DNA of 6,167 nt, from the NCBI GenBank assembly GCA_022843505.1, contig JALHNN010000178.1:1-6167 (forward strand), written 5' to 3'. The translations under genes were made by a program, and so were the position numbers. Position 1 is the stretch's first letter. Each line of letters begins with the position of its first letter. Shown here piece after piece: positions 1 through 5,177 of the stretch. This stretch comes from Sulfuritalea sp. (GTDB lineage: Bacteria > Pseudomonadota > Gammaproteobacteria > Burkholderiales > Rhodocyclaceae). The notes beneath the pieces were generated by a model, which searched no databases, was not told where the DNA came from, and was given only the letters and a program-made list of their open reading frames with translations.

Positions 1-520
1 GCACCATGGCGCGCGCGTAGGGGGCGTAGGAGCAGCGGCAGATCGGCACCTGGTTCATGATCGCCGCGCCGTCGACCAGCCAGCCGATGGCGCCGACGTC
101 GGCCCAGGTCAGCGTCGGGTAGTTGAAGATCGAGCTGTACTTGGCCTTGCCCGTATGCAGCGCGTCGAGCATCTGGTCGCGGCTGGTACCGAGCGTCTCG
201 GCCGCGGCATACAGGTAGAGGCCGTGGCCGCCCTCATCCTGTACCTTGGCCAGCAGGATGGCCTTGCGCTTGAGCGTCGGCGCGCGCGTGATCCAGTTGC
301 CTTCGGGCAGCATGCCGACGATCTCGGAATGCGCGTGCTGGCTGATCTGGCGCAGTAGGGTCTTGCGGTAGTTGTCCGGCATCCAGTCCTTGGCTTCGAT
401 GAAGTCGCCGGCATCGATGCGGTTGTCGAAGCGCTGCTGCAGTTGCGCTTCCTCGGCCGTGCGCAAGGGCGGCTTGTCACCGCCCTCCTCGCGCAGGGTG
501 TCCATGGCTTGGGTGTACAT
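1..520 (-). CDS. paaA: Phenylacetyl-CoA epoxidase (1,2-epoxidase) catalytic subunit PaaA, partial (5' part)
   Basis: This is the N-terminal 173 residues of PaaA; the gene continues past the left edge. PaaA is the ferritin-like di-iron subunit of the PaaABCDE multicomponent oxygenase. The complex converts phenylacetyl-CoA to its ring 1,2-epoxide in the cytosol, the committed step of aerobic phenylacetate breakdown. The sequence shows near-invariant family blocks: DWMPDNYRKT (residues 45-54), the HSEIVGMLPEGNWITRAPTL stretch (64-83), DEGGHGLYLYAAAETLG (95-111) and KYSSIFNYPTL (127-137). Probable iron ligands are E66, E96 and H99 (an ExxH motif), aligned with E42, E72 and H75 of the E. coli protein as I remember it. 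ATG at 520 is chosen because GGAAGGA lies 6 nt upstream; ATG at 505 would also keep all conserved blocks. The remaining paa genes are probably downstream, to the left. The identification is secure. Confidence 0.96.
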   Translation of the reverse strand, partial: MYTQAMDTLREEGGDKPPLRTAEEAQLQQRFDNRIDAGDFIEAKDWMPDNYRKTLLRQISQHAHSEIVGMLPEGNWITRAPTLKRKAILLAKVQDEGGHGLYLYAAAETLGTSRDQMLDALHTGKAKYSSIFNYPTLTWADVGAIGWLVDGAAIMNQVPICRCSYAPYARAMV

Positions 521-553
521 GGTCTGTCCTTCCGGGGCTGCTGTTTCGGGGCA

Positions 554-580
554 TTTGCGGCGCCCCAGGAGCGCCGCAAA
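554..580 (-). promoter_or_regulatory. Leader hairpin in the paaA 5' UTR
   Basis: A perfect 10-bp inverted repeat, TTTGCGGCGC (554-563) and GCGCCGCAAA (571-580), encloses a 7-nt loop. It sits between the predicted paaA transcription start and its ribosome binding site (527-533). No U-run follows on the minus strand, so it does not read as an intrinsic terminator. It could stabilise or fold the leader mRNA, or be a protein-binding palindrome. The repeat is certain; any function is inference. Confidence 0.6.
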
Positions 581-581
581 C

Positions 582-623
582 GTGATACATCTTTATGTTT
601 TTTTAAGAATGATAATGTATCAC
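582..623. promoter_or_regulatory. Candidate PaaX-type operator over the paaA promoter
   Basis: GTGATACAT (582-590) and its exact complement ATGTATCAC (615-623) form a 9-bp perfect inverted repeat with a 24-nt spacer, the arm centres lying 33 bp apart (about three helical turns). Taken as TGATAC and GTATCA, the spacer is 28 nt. That resembles the E. coli PaaX operator as I recall it (TGATTC, about 27 nt, GAATCA). One arm lies between the -35 and -10 boxes of the predicted paaA promoter and the other about 13-21 nt after the start point, a natural layout for a repressor relieved by phenylacetyl-CoA. A shorter palindrome, TGATA-CAT-TATCA on the minus strand (622-610), overlaps the right arm. No regulator gene is in the window, so a TetR-type PaaR or another protein remains possible. 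Confidence 0.6.
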
Positions 624-637
624 TTAAGGCCTGTCAA
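609..637 (-). promoter_or_regulatory. Sigma70-type promoter of paaA
   Basis: On the minus strand a perfect TTGACA (637-632) is followed, after exactly 17 nt, by TATCAT (614-609), five of six bases of the -10 consensus. The predicted start is near 602, giving a leader of about 80 nt before the paaA ATG. The surrounding 581-657 is an AT-rich island in otherwise GC-rich DNA. The -35 box begins about 20 nt after the pyk stop codon, so paaA has its own promoter rather than depending on pyk read-through. A promoter this close to consensus would fit a gene held down by a repressor. Confidence 0.75.
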
Positions 638-657
638 TTGAAATCTCAACTAACGCG

Positions 658-2106
658 TCAGACATGCAGCACCTGCAGCAGCGGTGCGTTCTGCTTCGGG
701 TCGTCGCTGAAGCCCGCCACCAGCAGCACGTTGTGCCCGGTCCGCGTCAGCTCGCAGCGGCGCGCGATGCGCCCGCACAGCGTCGGCCAGTCCCCATATT
801 CCGAGGCCGTGGCCGTCATCGGCACGATGCCCCAGTTGAGCGAGAGGCGCCGGCAGACCGACGCATCGGTGGATACCGCCACCAGCGGCGCCGTCGGCCG
901 ATACGAGGAAATCACCCGCGCCGTCGTCCCGCTCAGGGTCGGAATGATGATGCCCTGCAGCTTGAGGTCGTGGGCCAGGGTCGCCGCCGCATTGGCGACG
1001 CCGTCGCGCAGGTTCATGTCGCTATGCGTCGTTTCCGAGGCCGGGATGAAGCTGCCCTGTCGCCAGCGATAGCCCTCGGCTTCGCGCAGCACCTTGTCCA
1101 TGATTTCCACGGCCCGCATCGGGTATTTGCCGCTCGCCGTTTCAGCGGAAAGCATCACCGCGTCGGCGCTGCTCAGGGCGGCATTGGCGACGTCGCCGAC
1201 TTCGGCCCGGGTCGGCCGCGAATGGTCGATCATGGATTCCAGCATCTGGGTCGCGACGATCACCGCGCGATTGCGCCGCCGCGCCAGGCTGATCAGTTCG
1301 CGCTGGATCAGCGGCACCTGCTCGGCGGGCATCTCGATGCCGAGGTCGCCGCGCGCGACCATGATGGCGTCGGAAGCATCGACGATGGCTTCAATGTTGT
1401 CCATCGCCTCGGGCGTCTCGATCTTGGCGATGATCGGGGTTTTGGCGCCCGCCCGCGCGATCAGGCGGCGCAGGCCGGCGACGTCCTTCGCCGTGCGTAC
1501 GAAGGACAGCGCCAAGTAATCGACGCCGAGCTCGATGGCGAAGCGCGCATCGGCGATGTCCTTGGGCGGCAGCGAAGAGGCGGAGACCTTCGAGTCGGGC
1601 AGGTTGATGCCCTTGTGGTCCTTGAGCAGGCCGCCGAAGACCACCTTGCAGCGGATCTTTTCCCCCTGGATCTCCAGCGCCTTCAGTTCCAGGTTGCCGT
1701 CGTCGAGCAGGATGCGATGGCCGGGTTGCACGTCGCGCGCGATCGCCCGGTACTGCGAGGCGATGAGCCCCGGGCCGCCCTTGTCGATGCGCGGATCGAT
1801 GATCACCTCATCGCCGGGGACCAGCTTCAGCGGGCCGTCCGGGAACTTGCCGCAGCGGATCTTGGGGCCGCACAGGTCGGCGAAAATCGCCACGTGGCGG
1901 TCGAGCTTGCGCGCTGCCGCGCGCACCCGTTCATACACCTCGCGATGGGCCTCGTGGGTACCGTGCGACATGTTCAGCCGCACCACGTCGACCCCGGCCC
2001 GCAGCAGGTCGGTGATCATCTTCGCGTCCGAACTGGCGGGCCCCAGGGTCGCCACGATCTTGGTCCGACGCCAGCGCAGGGATACCCGTTTTCCGACGAT
2101 GTTCAT
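658..2106 (-). CDS. pyk: Pyruvate kinase
   Basis: This 482-residue protein has the usual length for bacterial pyruvate kinase, which transfers phosphate from phosphoenolpyruvate to ADP in the last step of glycolysis (cytosolic, typically a homotetramer). Visible elements in order: RRTKIVATLGPAS (13-25); RLNMSHG (43-49) with Arg, Asn and Ser for phosphate and cation binding; the B domain (about 85-180); the signature IIAKIETPEAM (225-235) with catalytic K228 and metal-binding E230; RGDLGIE (252-258) with D254; ATQMLESM (285-292); SAETASGKYP (320-329); then the C-terminal allosteric domain. In GPKIR the residue at 82 is Lys, where potassium-dependent enzymes have Glu, so potassium-independent activity is predicted. 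ATG at 2106 has GAAAGGG 7 nt upstream. No clear terminator follows the stop. Confidence 0.97.
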   Translation of the reverse strand: MNIVGKRVSLRWRRTKIVATLGPASSDAKMITDLLRAGVDVVRLNMSHGTHEAHREVYERVRAAARKLDRHVAIFADLCGPKIRCGKFPDGPLKLVPGDEVIIDPRIDKGGPGLIASQYRAIARDVQPGHRILLDDGNLELKALEIQGEKIRCKVVFGGLLKDHKGINLPDSKVSASSLPPKDIADARFAIELGVDYLALSFVRTAKDVAGLRRLIARAGAKTPIIAKIETPEAMDNIEAIVDASDAIMVARGDLGIEMPAEQVPLIQRELISLARRRNRAVIVATQMLESMIDHSRPTRAEVGDVANAALSSADAVMLSAETASGKYPMRAVEIMDKVLREAEGYRWRQGSFIPASETTHSDMNLRDGVANAAATLAHDLKLQGIIIPTLSGTTARVISSYRPTAPLVAVSTDASVCRRLSLNWGIVPMTATASEYGDWPTLCGRIARRCELTRTGHNVLLVAGFSDDPKQNAPLLQVLHV

Positions 2107-2144
2107 GGCCCGGCCCTTTCAGATGAGAAGGCAATCACGCGGCC

Positions 2145-2172
2145 ATTATCCCCATTTGGCCCGCCGCGACAA
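2145..2172 (-). promoter_or_regulatory. Candidate pyk promoter
   Basis: On the minus strand TTGTCG (2172-2167) and GATAAT (2150-2145) are separated by 16 nt, matching 4/6 and 5/6 of the sigma70 boxes. The expected start is near 2138, about 30 nt before the pyk ATG. The match is moderate and was found by eye. A GC-rich 8-bp inverted repeat (2160-2167 with 2187-2194) overlaps the upstream side of the -35 box; its role, if any, is unknown. Confidence 0.4.
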
Positions 2173-2224
2173 TCCCCGTCACGCGGGCGGCGGGAAACGG
2201 AGCGCTCAGGATTTCCTTTGCCCG

Positions 2225-2249
2225 GCCGTTACAGGGATTGAGAAACGGC
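2225..2249 (+). promoter_or_regulatory. Small hairpin abutting the ribosome binding site of the 45-residue ORF
   Basis: GCCGTT (2225-2230) and AACGGC (2244-2249) are exact complements around a 13-nt loop. The 3' arm ends one base before the AGGAG ribosome binding site (2250-2254). If transcribed, the stem could influence ribosome access to the small ORF. With a 6-bp stem this may also be chance in GC-rich DNA. Confidence 0.3.
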
Positions 2250-2263
2250 AGGAGTGCGGCGTC

Positions 2264-2401
2264 ATGATGTTCCGTGTGAATTACAAGGGAATCCAGAAGT
2301 TCATCGGCCGGCTGGAACTCGCGTATGCCTACCTGGCGGAGAACTGGGGGTCGGCCTCGCGGGCCTACGAGCTCGGCGTCAAGCTGGAACGCGTCTCCTA
2401 G
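2264..2401 (+). CDS. Small conserved-looking protein of unknown function (45 aa)
   Basis: I do not recognise this short plus-strand ORF. It starts MMFRVNYKGIQKF and ends KLERVS. Support for coding: AGGAG lies 9 nt before the first ATG; most codons end in G or C like the neighbours; and the composition is protein-like, with several aromatics and a likely amphipathic helix (roughly residues 8-30, GIQKFIGRLELAYAYLAENW) followed by a second short helix. It has no signal peptide, membrane span or cysteine. A second ATG follows immediately, so the true start may be one codon later. It diverges from pyk and converges on the metallo-hydrolase gene, so it should have its own promoter, but I find no convincing one. 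The open frame continues upstream, but that part is antisense to pyk. Confidence 0.6.
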   Translation: MMFRVNYKGIQKFIGRLELAYAYLAENWGSASRAYELGVKLERVS

Positions 2402-2419
2402 CCCGCCCCCTGCCAGCGG

Positions 2420-2443
2420 CGCCGTGTCGTCAGCGCCGACTCC
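2420..2443. repeat. 24-bp dispersed repeat, copy 1
   Basis: This segment matches 5184-5207 in the same orientation at 23 of 24 bases, differing only at 2431 (C here, G there). It lies in the 60-bp gap between the converging small ORF and metallo-hydrolase gene. Here it also contains a 6-bp stem, CGGCGC (2417-2422) with GCGCCG (2433-2438), which copy 2 does not keep. So the primary sequence is conserved rather than that hairpin. The 24-base match is too long to expect by chance in 6 kb. Confidence 0.75.
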
Positions 2444-2461
2444 CGGAACGGCCGCGCCCGA

Positions 2462-3358
2462 CTAGAGAACCAGTTCCATTCCTTCGCGCGCAAGCAGGAA
2501 TTCCGTCGCGCAGGACTCGCCCGGGCCGGGGCCGGCCTGGTCCAGCGCCGCCGCGAAGGCGGCCTCAAGGGCATCGTCATGACGTTCGGGCTCGTGGTGG
2601 GTGCACACCAGCGTCCTGACGCCCAGGCGCCGGCCCCAGGCAATGCTGCCTTCCAGGGTGCCATGGCCCCAGCCGACTTTGGTCGGGTATTCGGATGCGG
2701 TGTAGGAGCTGTCCGCGATCAGGATGTCCAGGCCGGCCAGCGCGGCGTCCAGCTGGGCCTGCTGCTGGTCGATCATGGCCTGGTACTCGGCGTATTCCTC
2801 ATCGTCGGGCTGATAGATATTCGGCCAGGGTTCATGGTCGCCGGTGAAGAATACGGACTTGCCCTTGCAGTCGATGCGATAGCCGAAGTTCACCACGGGA
2901 TGATTCAGCAGCAGGGGCGTCACCGTGGCATCGCCGACCGGAATCGGCTCGCCGACATTCACGCTGCGATAGTCGATGTTGGCCTTCATTTCGGCCTCGC
3001 GCACCGGGAAAAAGCTGTATTGCAGCTGCACCTCCATGGCCTGCTCGATGCCGCGGCGCGAGACGATGTCGTAGGCTCCGTGGATCAGCAGCTTGTTGCC
3101 GGGTATGTAGAGCGGCGTGAAAAAGGGCAGGCCCTGGATATGATCCCAATGCGTGTGCGTCATGAAGATGCTGGCCTGCACCGGCAGGGATTTCAGCAGC
3201 TGCTGCGCCAGGGGGAAGATGCCGGTCCCGGCATCGAGGATCATCAGCGCGCCCTCATCGCTGCGCACTTCGATGCAGGTGGTGTTGCCGCCGTAGCGAA
3301 CGGTGCGCGGCCCGGGTGAGGCGATCGACCCGCGCACGCCCCAGAATCGGACTTTCAT
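2462..3358 (-). CDS. Metallo-beta-lactamase-fold hydrolase
   Basis: This 298-residue protein belongs to the MBL-fold hydrolases of the COG1235/PhnP-like type, which hydrolyse phosphodiesters or related esters using two metal ions. The N-terminus FWGVRGSIASPGP (5-17) and RYGGNTTC (21-28) are characteristic. The metal-binding core is HTHWDH (68-73). Further likely ligands are H153 (LNHP), D174 (TGDHE) and H232 (GWGHGT) or H254/H255 (CTHHEP). No signal peptide is visible, so it is probably cytosolic. ATG at 3358 is chosen because it begins the MKVRFWGVRGS block; the open frame extends further upstream, but only antiparallel-shifted inside the preceding HDOD gene. The start lies 13 nt after the HDOD stop, with a G-rich ribosome binding site (AGGGG) overlapping that stop, so the two genes are very likely cotranscribed. 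The substrate is unknown; cyclic nucleotide phosphodiesterase activity is a reasonable hypothesis. Confidence 0.9.
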   Translation of the reverse strand: MKVRFWGVRGSIASPGPRTVRYGGNTTCIEVRSDEGALMILDAGTGIFPLAQQLLKSLPVQASIFMTHTHWDHIQGLPFFTPLYIPGNKLLIHGAYDIVSRRGIEQAMEVQLQYSFFPVREAEMKANIDYRSVNVGEPIPVGDATVTPLLLNHPVVNFGYRIDCKGKSVFFTGDHEPWPNIYQPDDEEYAEYQAMIDQQQAQLDAALAGLDILIADSSYTASEYPTKVGWGHGTLEGSIAWGRRLGVRTLVCTHHEPERHDDALEAAFAAALDQAGPGPGESCATEFLLAREGMELVL

Positions 3359-3371
3359 CGCCCCCGGCCCC

Positions 3372-4235
3372 TCATTCGTGGGCAACCTGGGCAAATACCA
3401 TGGCTTCGGCCACGATCTTGTCCAGGGAGCCGATCTTCTCGACCACCGCTTCGAGGTCATCGCCGAAGCGCCCCGGCGCCAGCGGCAGTTCGCCCGCATG
3501 CCAGGGATTGCCGCTGTCGCCGATCTGGTGCAGGCGCACGATCTGGTCGGCCGTGCGCAGGCAATCGAGCAAGGCGGAAGCGACGTTGGGGTCATGGTGA
3601 TCGCGGATGCAATCGACGAGTTCCGCCGGGAAGGCCCAGCGCTGCGCCAGCATGGCACCGACGAACCCGTGATCGACGCCGATCACCTGGGTCTCGGCCT
3701 GGTGCAGCGGTACGCCCTGCTCGCTCGCATGGCGCATCGACTGGCTGAACTCGACGGGAAGAAACTCGGCCAGCACGATCTTGCCGAAATCATGGAGCAG
3801 ACCGGCGATATAGCAGTCACCGGGATCGACCTCGCCCTTGGCGAACTGGGTGCCCAACTGGCGCGCGACGCCACCGACGACCAGCGAGTGCAGCAGATAG
3901 CGCTGGACATCGAAGCCGCCCGGCGCGGTGCGCGGCAGGATGCCGACGGCGGCGAAGCCCAAGGCCAGGTTCTTGATCGTATTGATGCCGAGATAGATGA
4001 CCGACTGGCCGACCGAGGTGATCTTGTTGGGCAGGCTGTAGTAGGCCGAATTGATGACCTTGAAGATCTTCATGGTCATGACCGGGTCCTTCTCGATCAC
4101 GCCGACGATTTCCTTGGGCATGCAATTGATGTTGCGCGTCAGCTCGAGGACACGCTGCACGCTGCGCGGGAAAGCCGGCATGCGTTCGACGGCAATGCCC
4201 AGCTTGCGCTCCAGTTCGGGGGTCAGTTCGCTCAC
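3372..4235 (-). CDS. HDOD domain protein with HD-type metal ligands retained
   Basis: This 287-residue protein is a single HDOD domain (HD-related output domain), a family found in bacterial signalling proteins acting on second messengers, motility or stress responses. The family N-terminal part is clear: MPAFPRSVQRVLELT (19-33), then VIEKDPVMTMKIFKVINSAYY (46-66) and SVGQSVIYLGINTIKNLAL (74-92). The HD half follows: H116 (YLLHS), H148-D149 (AGLLHDFGK), H189 (VDHGFVG), H213-H214 (RDHHDP) and D230 (TADQIV), a pattern that could bind metal. No receiver or GGDEF domain is attached. The start is GTG at 4235, with GAGG 8 nt upstream; an overlapping ATG at 4237 is followed at once by TGA. It lies 39 nt after the dioxygenase gene and 13 nt before the MBL hydrolase. 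Whether it is an enzyme or a binding output module is not decided by sequence. Confidence 0.92.
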   Translation of the reverse strand: MSELTPELERKLGIAVERMPAFPRSVQRVLELTRNINCMPKEIVGVIEKDPVMTMKIFKVINSAYYSLPNKITSVGQSVIYLGINTIKNLALGFAAVGILPRTAPGGFDVQRYLLHSLVVGGVARQLGTQFAKGEVDPGDCYIAGLLHDFGKIVLAEFLPVEFSQSMRHASEQGVPLHQAETQVIGVDHGFVGAMLAQRWAFPAELVDCIRDHHDPNVASALLDCLRTADQIVRLHQIGDSGNPWHAGELPLAPGRFGDDLEAVVEKIGSLDKIVAEAMVFAQVAHE

Positions 4236-4260
4236 ATCGACGGCCTCGGGAATTCGGCCG

Positions 4261-4266
4261 ATTATA
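4261..4266 (-). promoter_or_regulatory. Candidate -10 box for the HDOD-MBL gene pair
   Basis: A perfect TATAAT (4266-4261, minus strand) sits in the 39-nt gap between the dioxygenase stop and the HDOD GTG. Transcription would start near 4254, giving a leader of about 20 nt. No acceptable -35 box lies 16-18 nt upstream and there is no extended -10 TG, so an activator would be needed if it is used. The pair may instead be read from further upstream. Confidence 0.35.
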
Positions 4267-4274
4267 CGGGCGGG

Positions 4275-5177
4275 TCAGGCGCCGGCCGGCACCGTAGTTT
4301 CCGCAATCCTCTCGTGGTAGCGCGCGCGGTAGAGCAGGCGCCGTTGCTGCGCCGACTCGGTGAAACCGGAGCGGTCATGCAGCACGTTGTTGCAGGCCAG
4401 GCCCATGCCCGGCTCCAGGCGCCCGCGCAGGGTCCAGGGTGTCGGTGTCGCCAGCAGTTTCGCGAGTGCCGCGACGGCGGCCTGGGTCGCCGCGTCCGAT
4501 CGCCACTCGATGCTGATGCTGCGCGCCGTGTAGCGCATGTGCAGGAAGCCGTCGGCGTCGACCGAGAACACCGGACCGGGCTGGGCGGCGCGGGCAACGC
4601 CGGAGTCGTCCAGGCGCGGCGGGATGGTCATCGCGTCGTTGCGCGCGAGCGCGCGGATGAAGTCCGGATTCTCGTCGCGCAGCAGGATGTAGGCGATCTC
4701 GTGGTCGAGCAGCTGGTTCTCGCCCCCGCTGGCGGCACTCTGCACGCAATGCAGGACCATGCCGCGCACGGTGCGTTCGGGCAGGTTGTAATAGCCGTCG
4801 GTGTGCCAGCGGATCGGCTTGTCGGTGTAGGGGATGAATTCCTTGCGCTCGCCGCGTTCCTCGGCGCCGCGCACCGAAATCGGCGAGATCGCGTCGTCGT
4901 CGGTCAGCCAGTGGCTGTCAAGGTGGATGAGGCCAAGCTGCCGCCCCAGCTGGCGCGGGATTTCCTTGTCCGCGTCGCCAACGGTGTTACTGGTGTAGAT
5001 CGCCATGTTGGCGACGGCACAGCGCGCCAGCAGGGCACCGCGTTCCGCCGCAGTCAGGCGGCGCGGATCGTCCAGCGCGACAACGATGTCCTCGATGCGT
5101 CGCGGCGCGGTGTCGAGCTTGCGCTCGCGCCAGGCGGCGTAGGCCGCCGCATCGGCCAGATCGAACGGGCTACTCAC
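4275..5177 (-). CDS. TauD/TfdA-family Fe(II)/2-oxoglutarate-dependent dioxygenase
   Basis: This 300-residue protein has the length and motifs of the TauD/TfdA family, which couple decarboxylation of 2-oxoglutarate to hydroxylation of a substrate. The iron triad is clear: HxD in IRWHTDGYYN (H125, D127) and the distal His in NNVLHDRSGF (H267). In RRLLYRARY (279-287), R280 fits the 2-oxoglutarate carboxylate ligand and R284 the position that binds the taurine sulfonate in TauD, by alignment from memory. Other blocks are PYTDKPIRW (116-124), SGGENQLLDHEIAYILLRDENP (150-171) and HMRYTARSISIEW (213-225). The start is GTG at 5177, overlapping the 3' end of the previous gene by 8 nt (GTGAGTAG) with no good ribosome binding site of its own, which suggests translational coupling. 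The substrate is unknown: the family also covers betaine, aryloxyalkanoate and amino-acid derivatives. Confidence 0.9.
   Translation of the reverse strand: MSSPFDLADAAAYAAWRERKLDTAPRRIEDIVVALDDPRRLTAAERGALLARCAVANMAIYTSNTVGDADKEIPRQLGRQLGLIHLDSHWLTDDDAISPISVRGAEERGERKEFIPYTDKPIRWHTDGYYNLPERTVRGMVLHCVQSAASGGENQLLDHEIAYILLRDENPDFIRALARNDAMTIPPRLDDSGVARAAQPGPVFSVDADGFLHMRYTARSISIEWRSDAATQAAVAALAKLLATPTPWTLRGRLEPGMGLACNNVLHDRSGFTESAQQRRLLYRARYHERIAETTVPAGA

Noticed and set aside
109..579. Minus-strand open frame of 156 codons near the left edge.
   Set aside because: It is an out-of-frame shadow of paaA; the true paaA frame begins at 520 and is open to the left edge.
554..604. Possible plus-strand intrinsic terminator: hairpin 554-580 followed by a T-run at 597-604.
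   Set aside because: The T-run starts 16 nt after the stem instead of directly after it, and no plus-strand gene reads into the site. The T-run is better explained as part of the AT-rich paaA promoter region.
664..2241. Long plus-strand open frame of 525 codons.
   Set aside because: It is antisense to pyk along nearly its full length. Pyk is unambiguous and the antisense translation shows no protein-like motifs.
2216..2245. Stretch ending in GTTACAGGGATTGAGAAAC that resembles the 3' end of some CRISPR repeats.
   Set aside because: Only one copy is visible, with no second repeat or spacer periodicity within the window, and a small-ORF ribosome binding site follows at once. The GCCGTT/AACGGC hairpin accounts for part of it. 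A solitary relic cannot be excluded; a genome-wide search for the same string would settle it.
2107..2263. Plus-strand promoter for the 45-residue ORF.
   Set aside because: I looked for -35/-10 pairs at 16-18 nt spacing and found none with reasonable matches to both boxes, so no promoter is called.
2402..2461. Possible bidirectional terminator between the converging small ORF and metallo-hydrolase gene.
   Set aside because: Only a 6-bp stem with a 10-nt loop (2417-2422 with 2433-2438) is present, without a U-run on either strand, and the matching repeat copy at 5184 does not keep the stem.
3359..3658. Upstream extension of the metallo-hydrolase frame by 100 codons.
   Set aside because: The extension lies inside the HDOD gene in another frame and is Arg/Ser/Ala-rich without homology. 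The MBL family begins at MKVRFWGVRGS, which has its own ribosome binding site.
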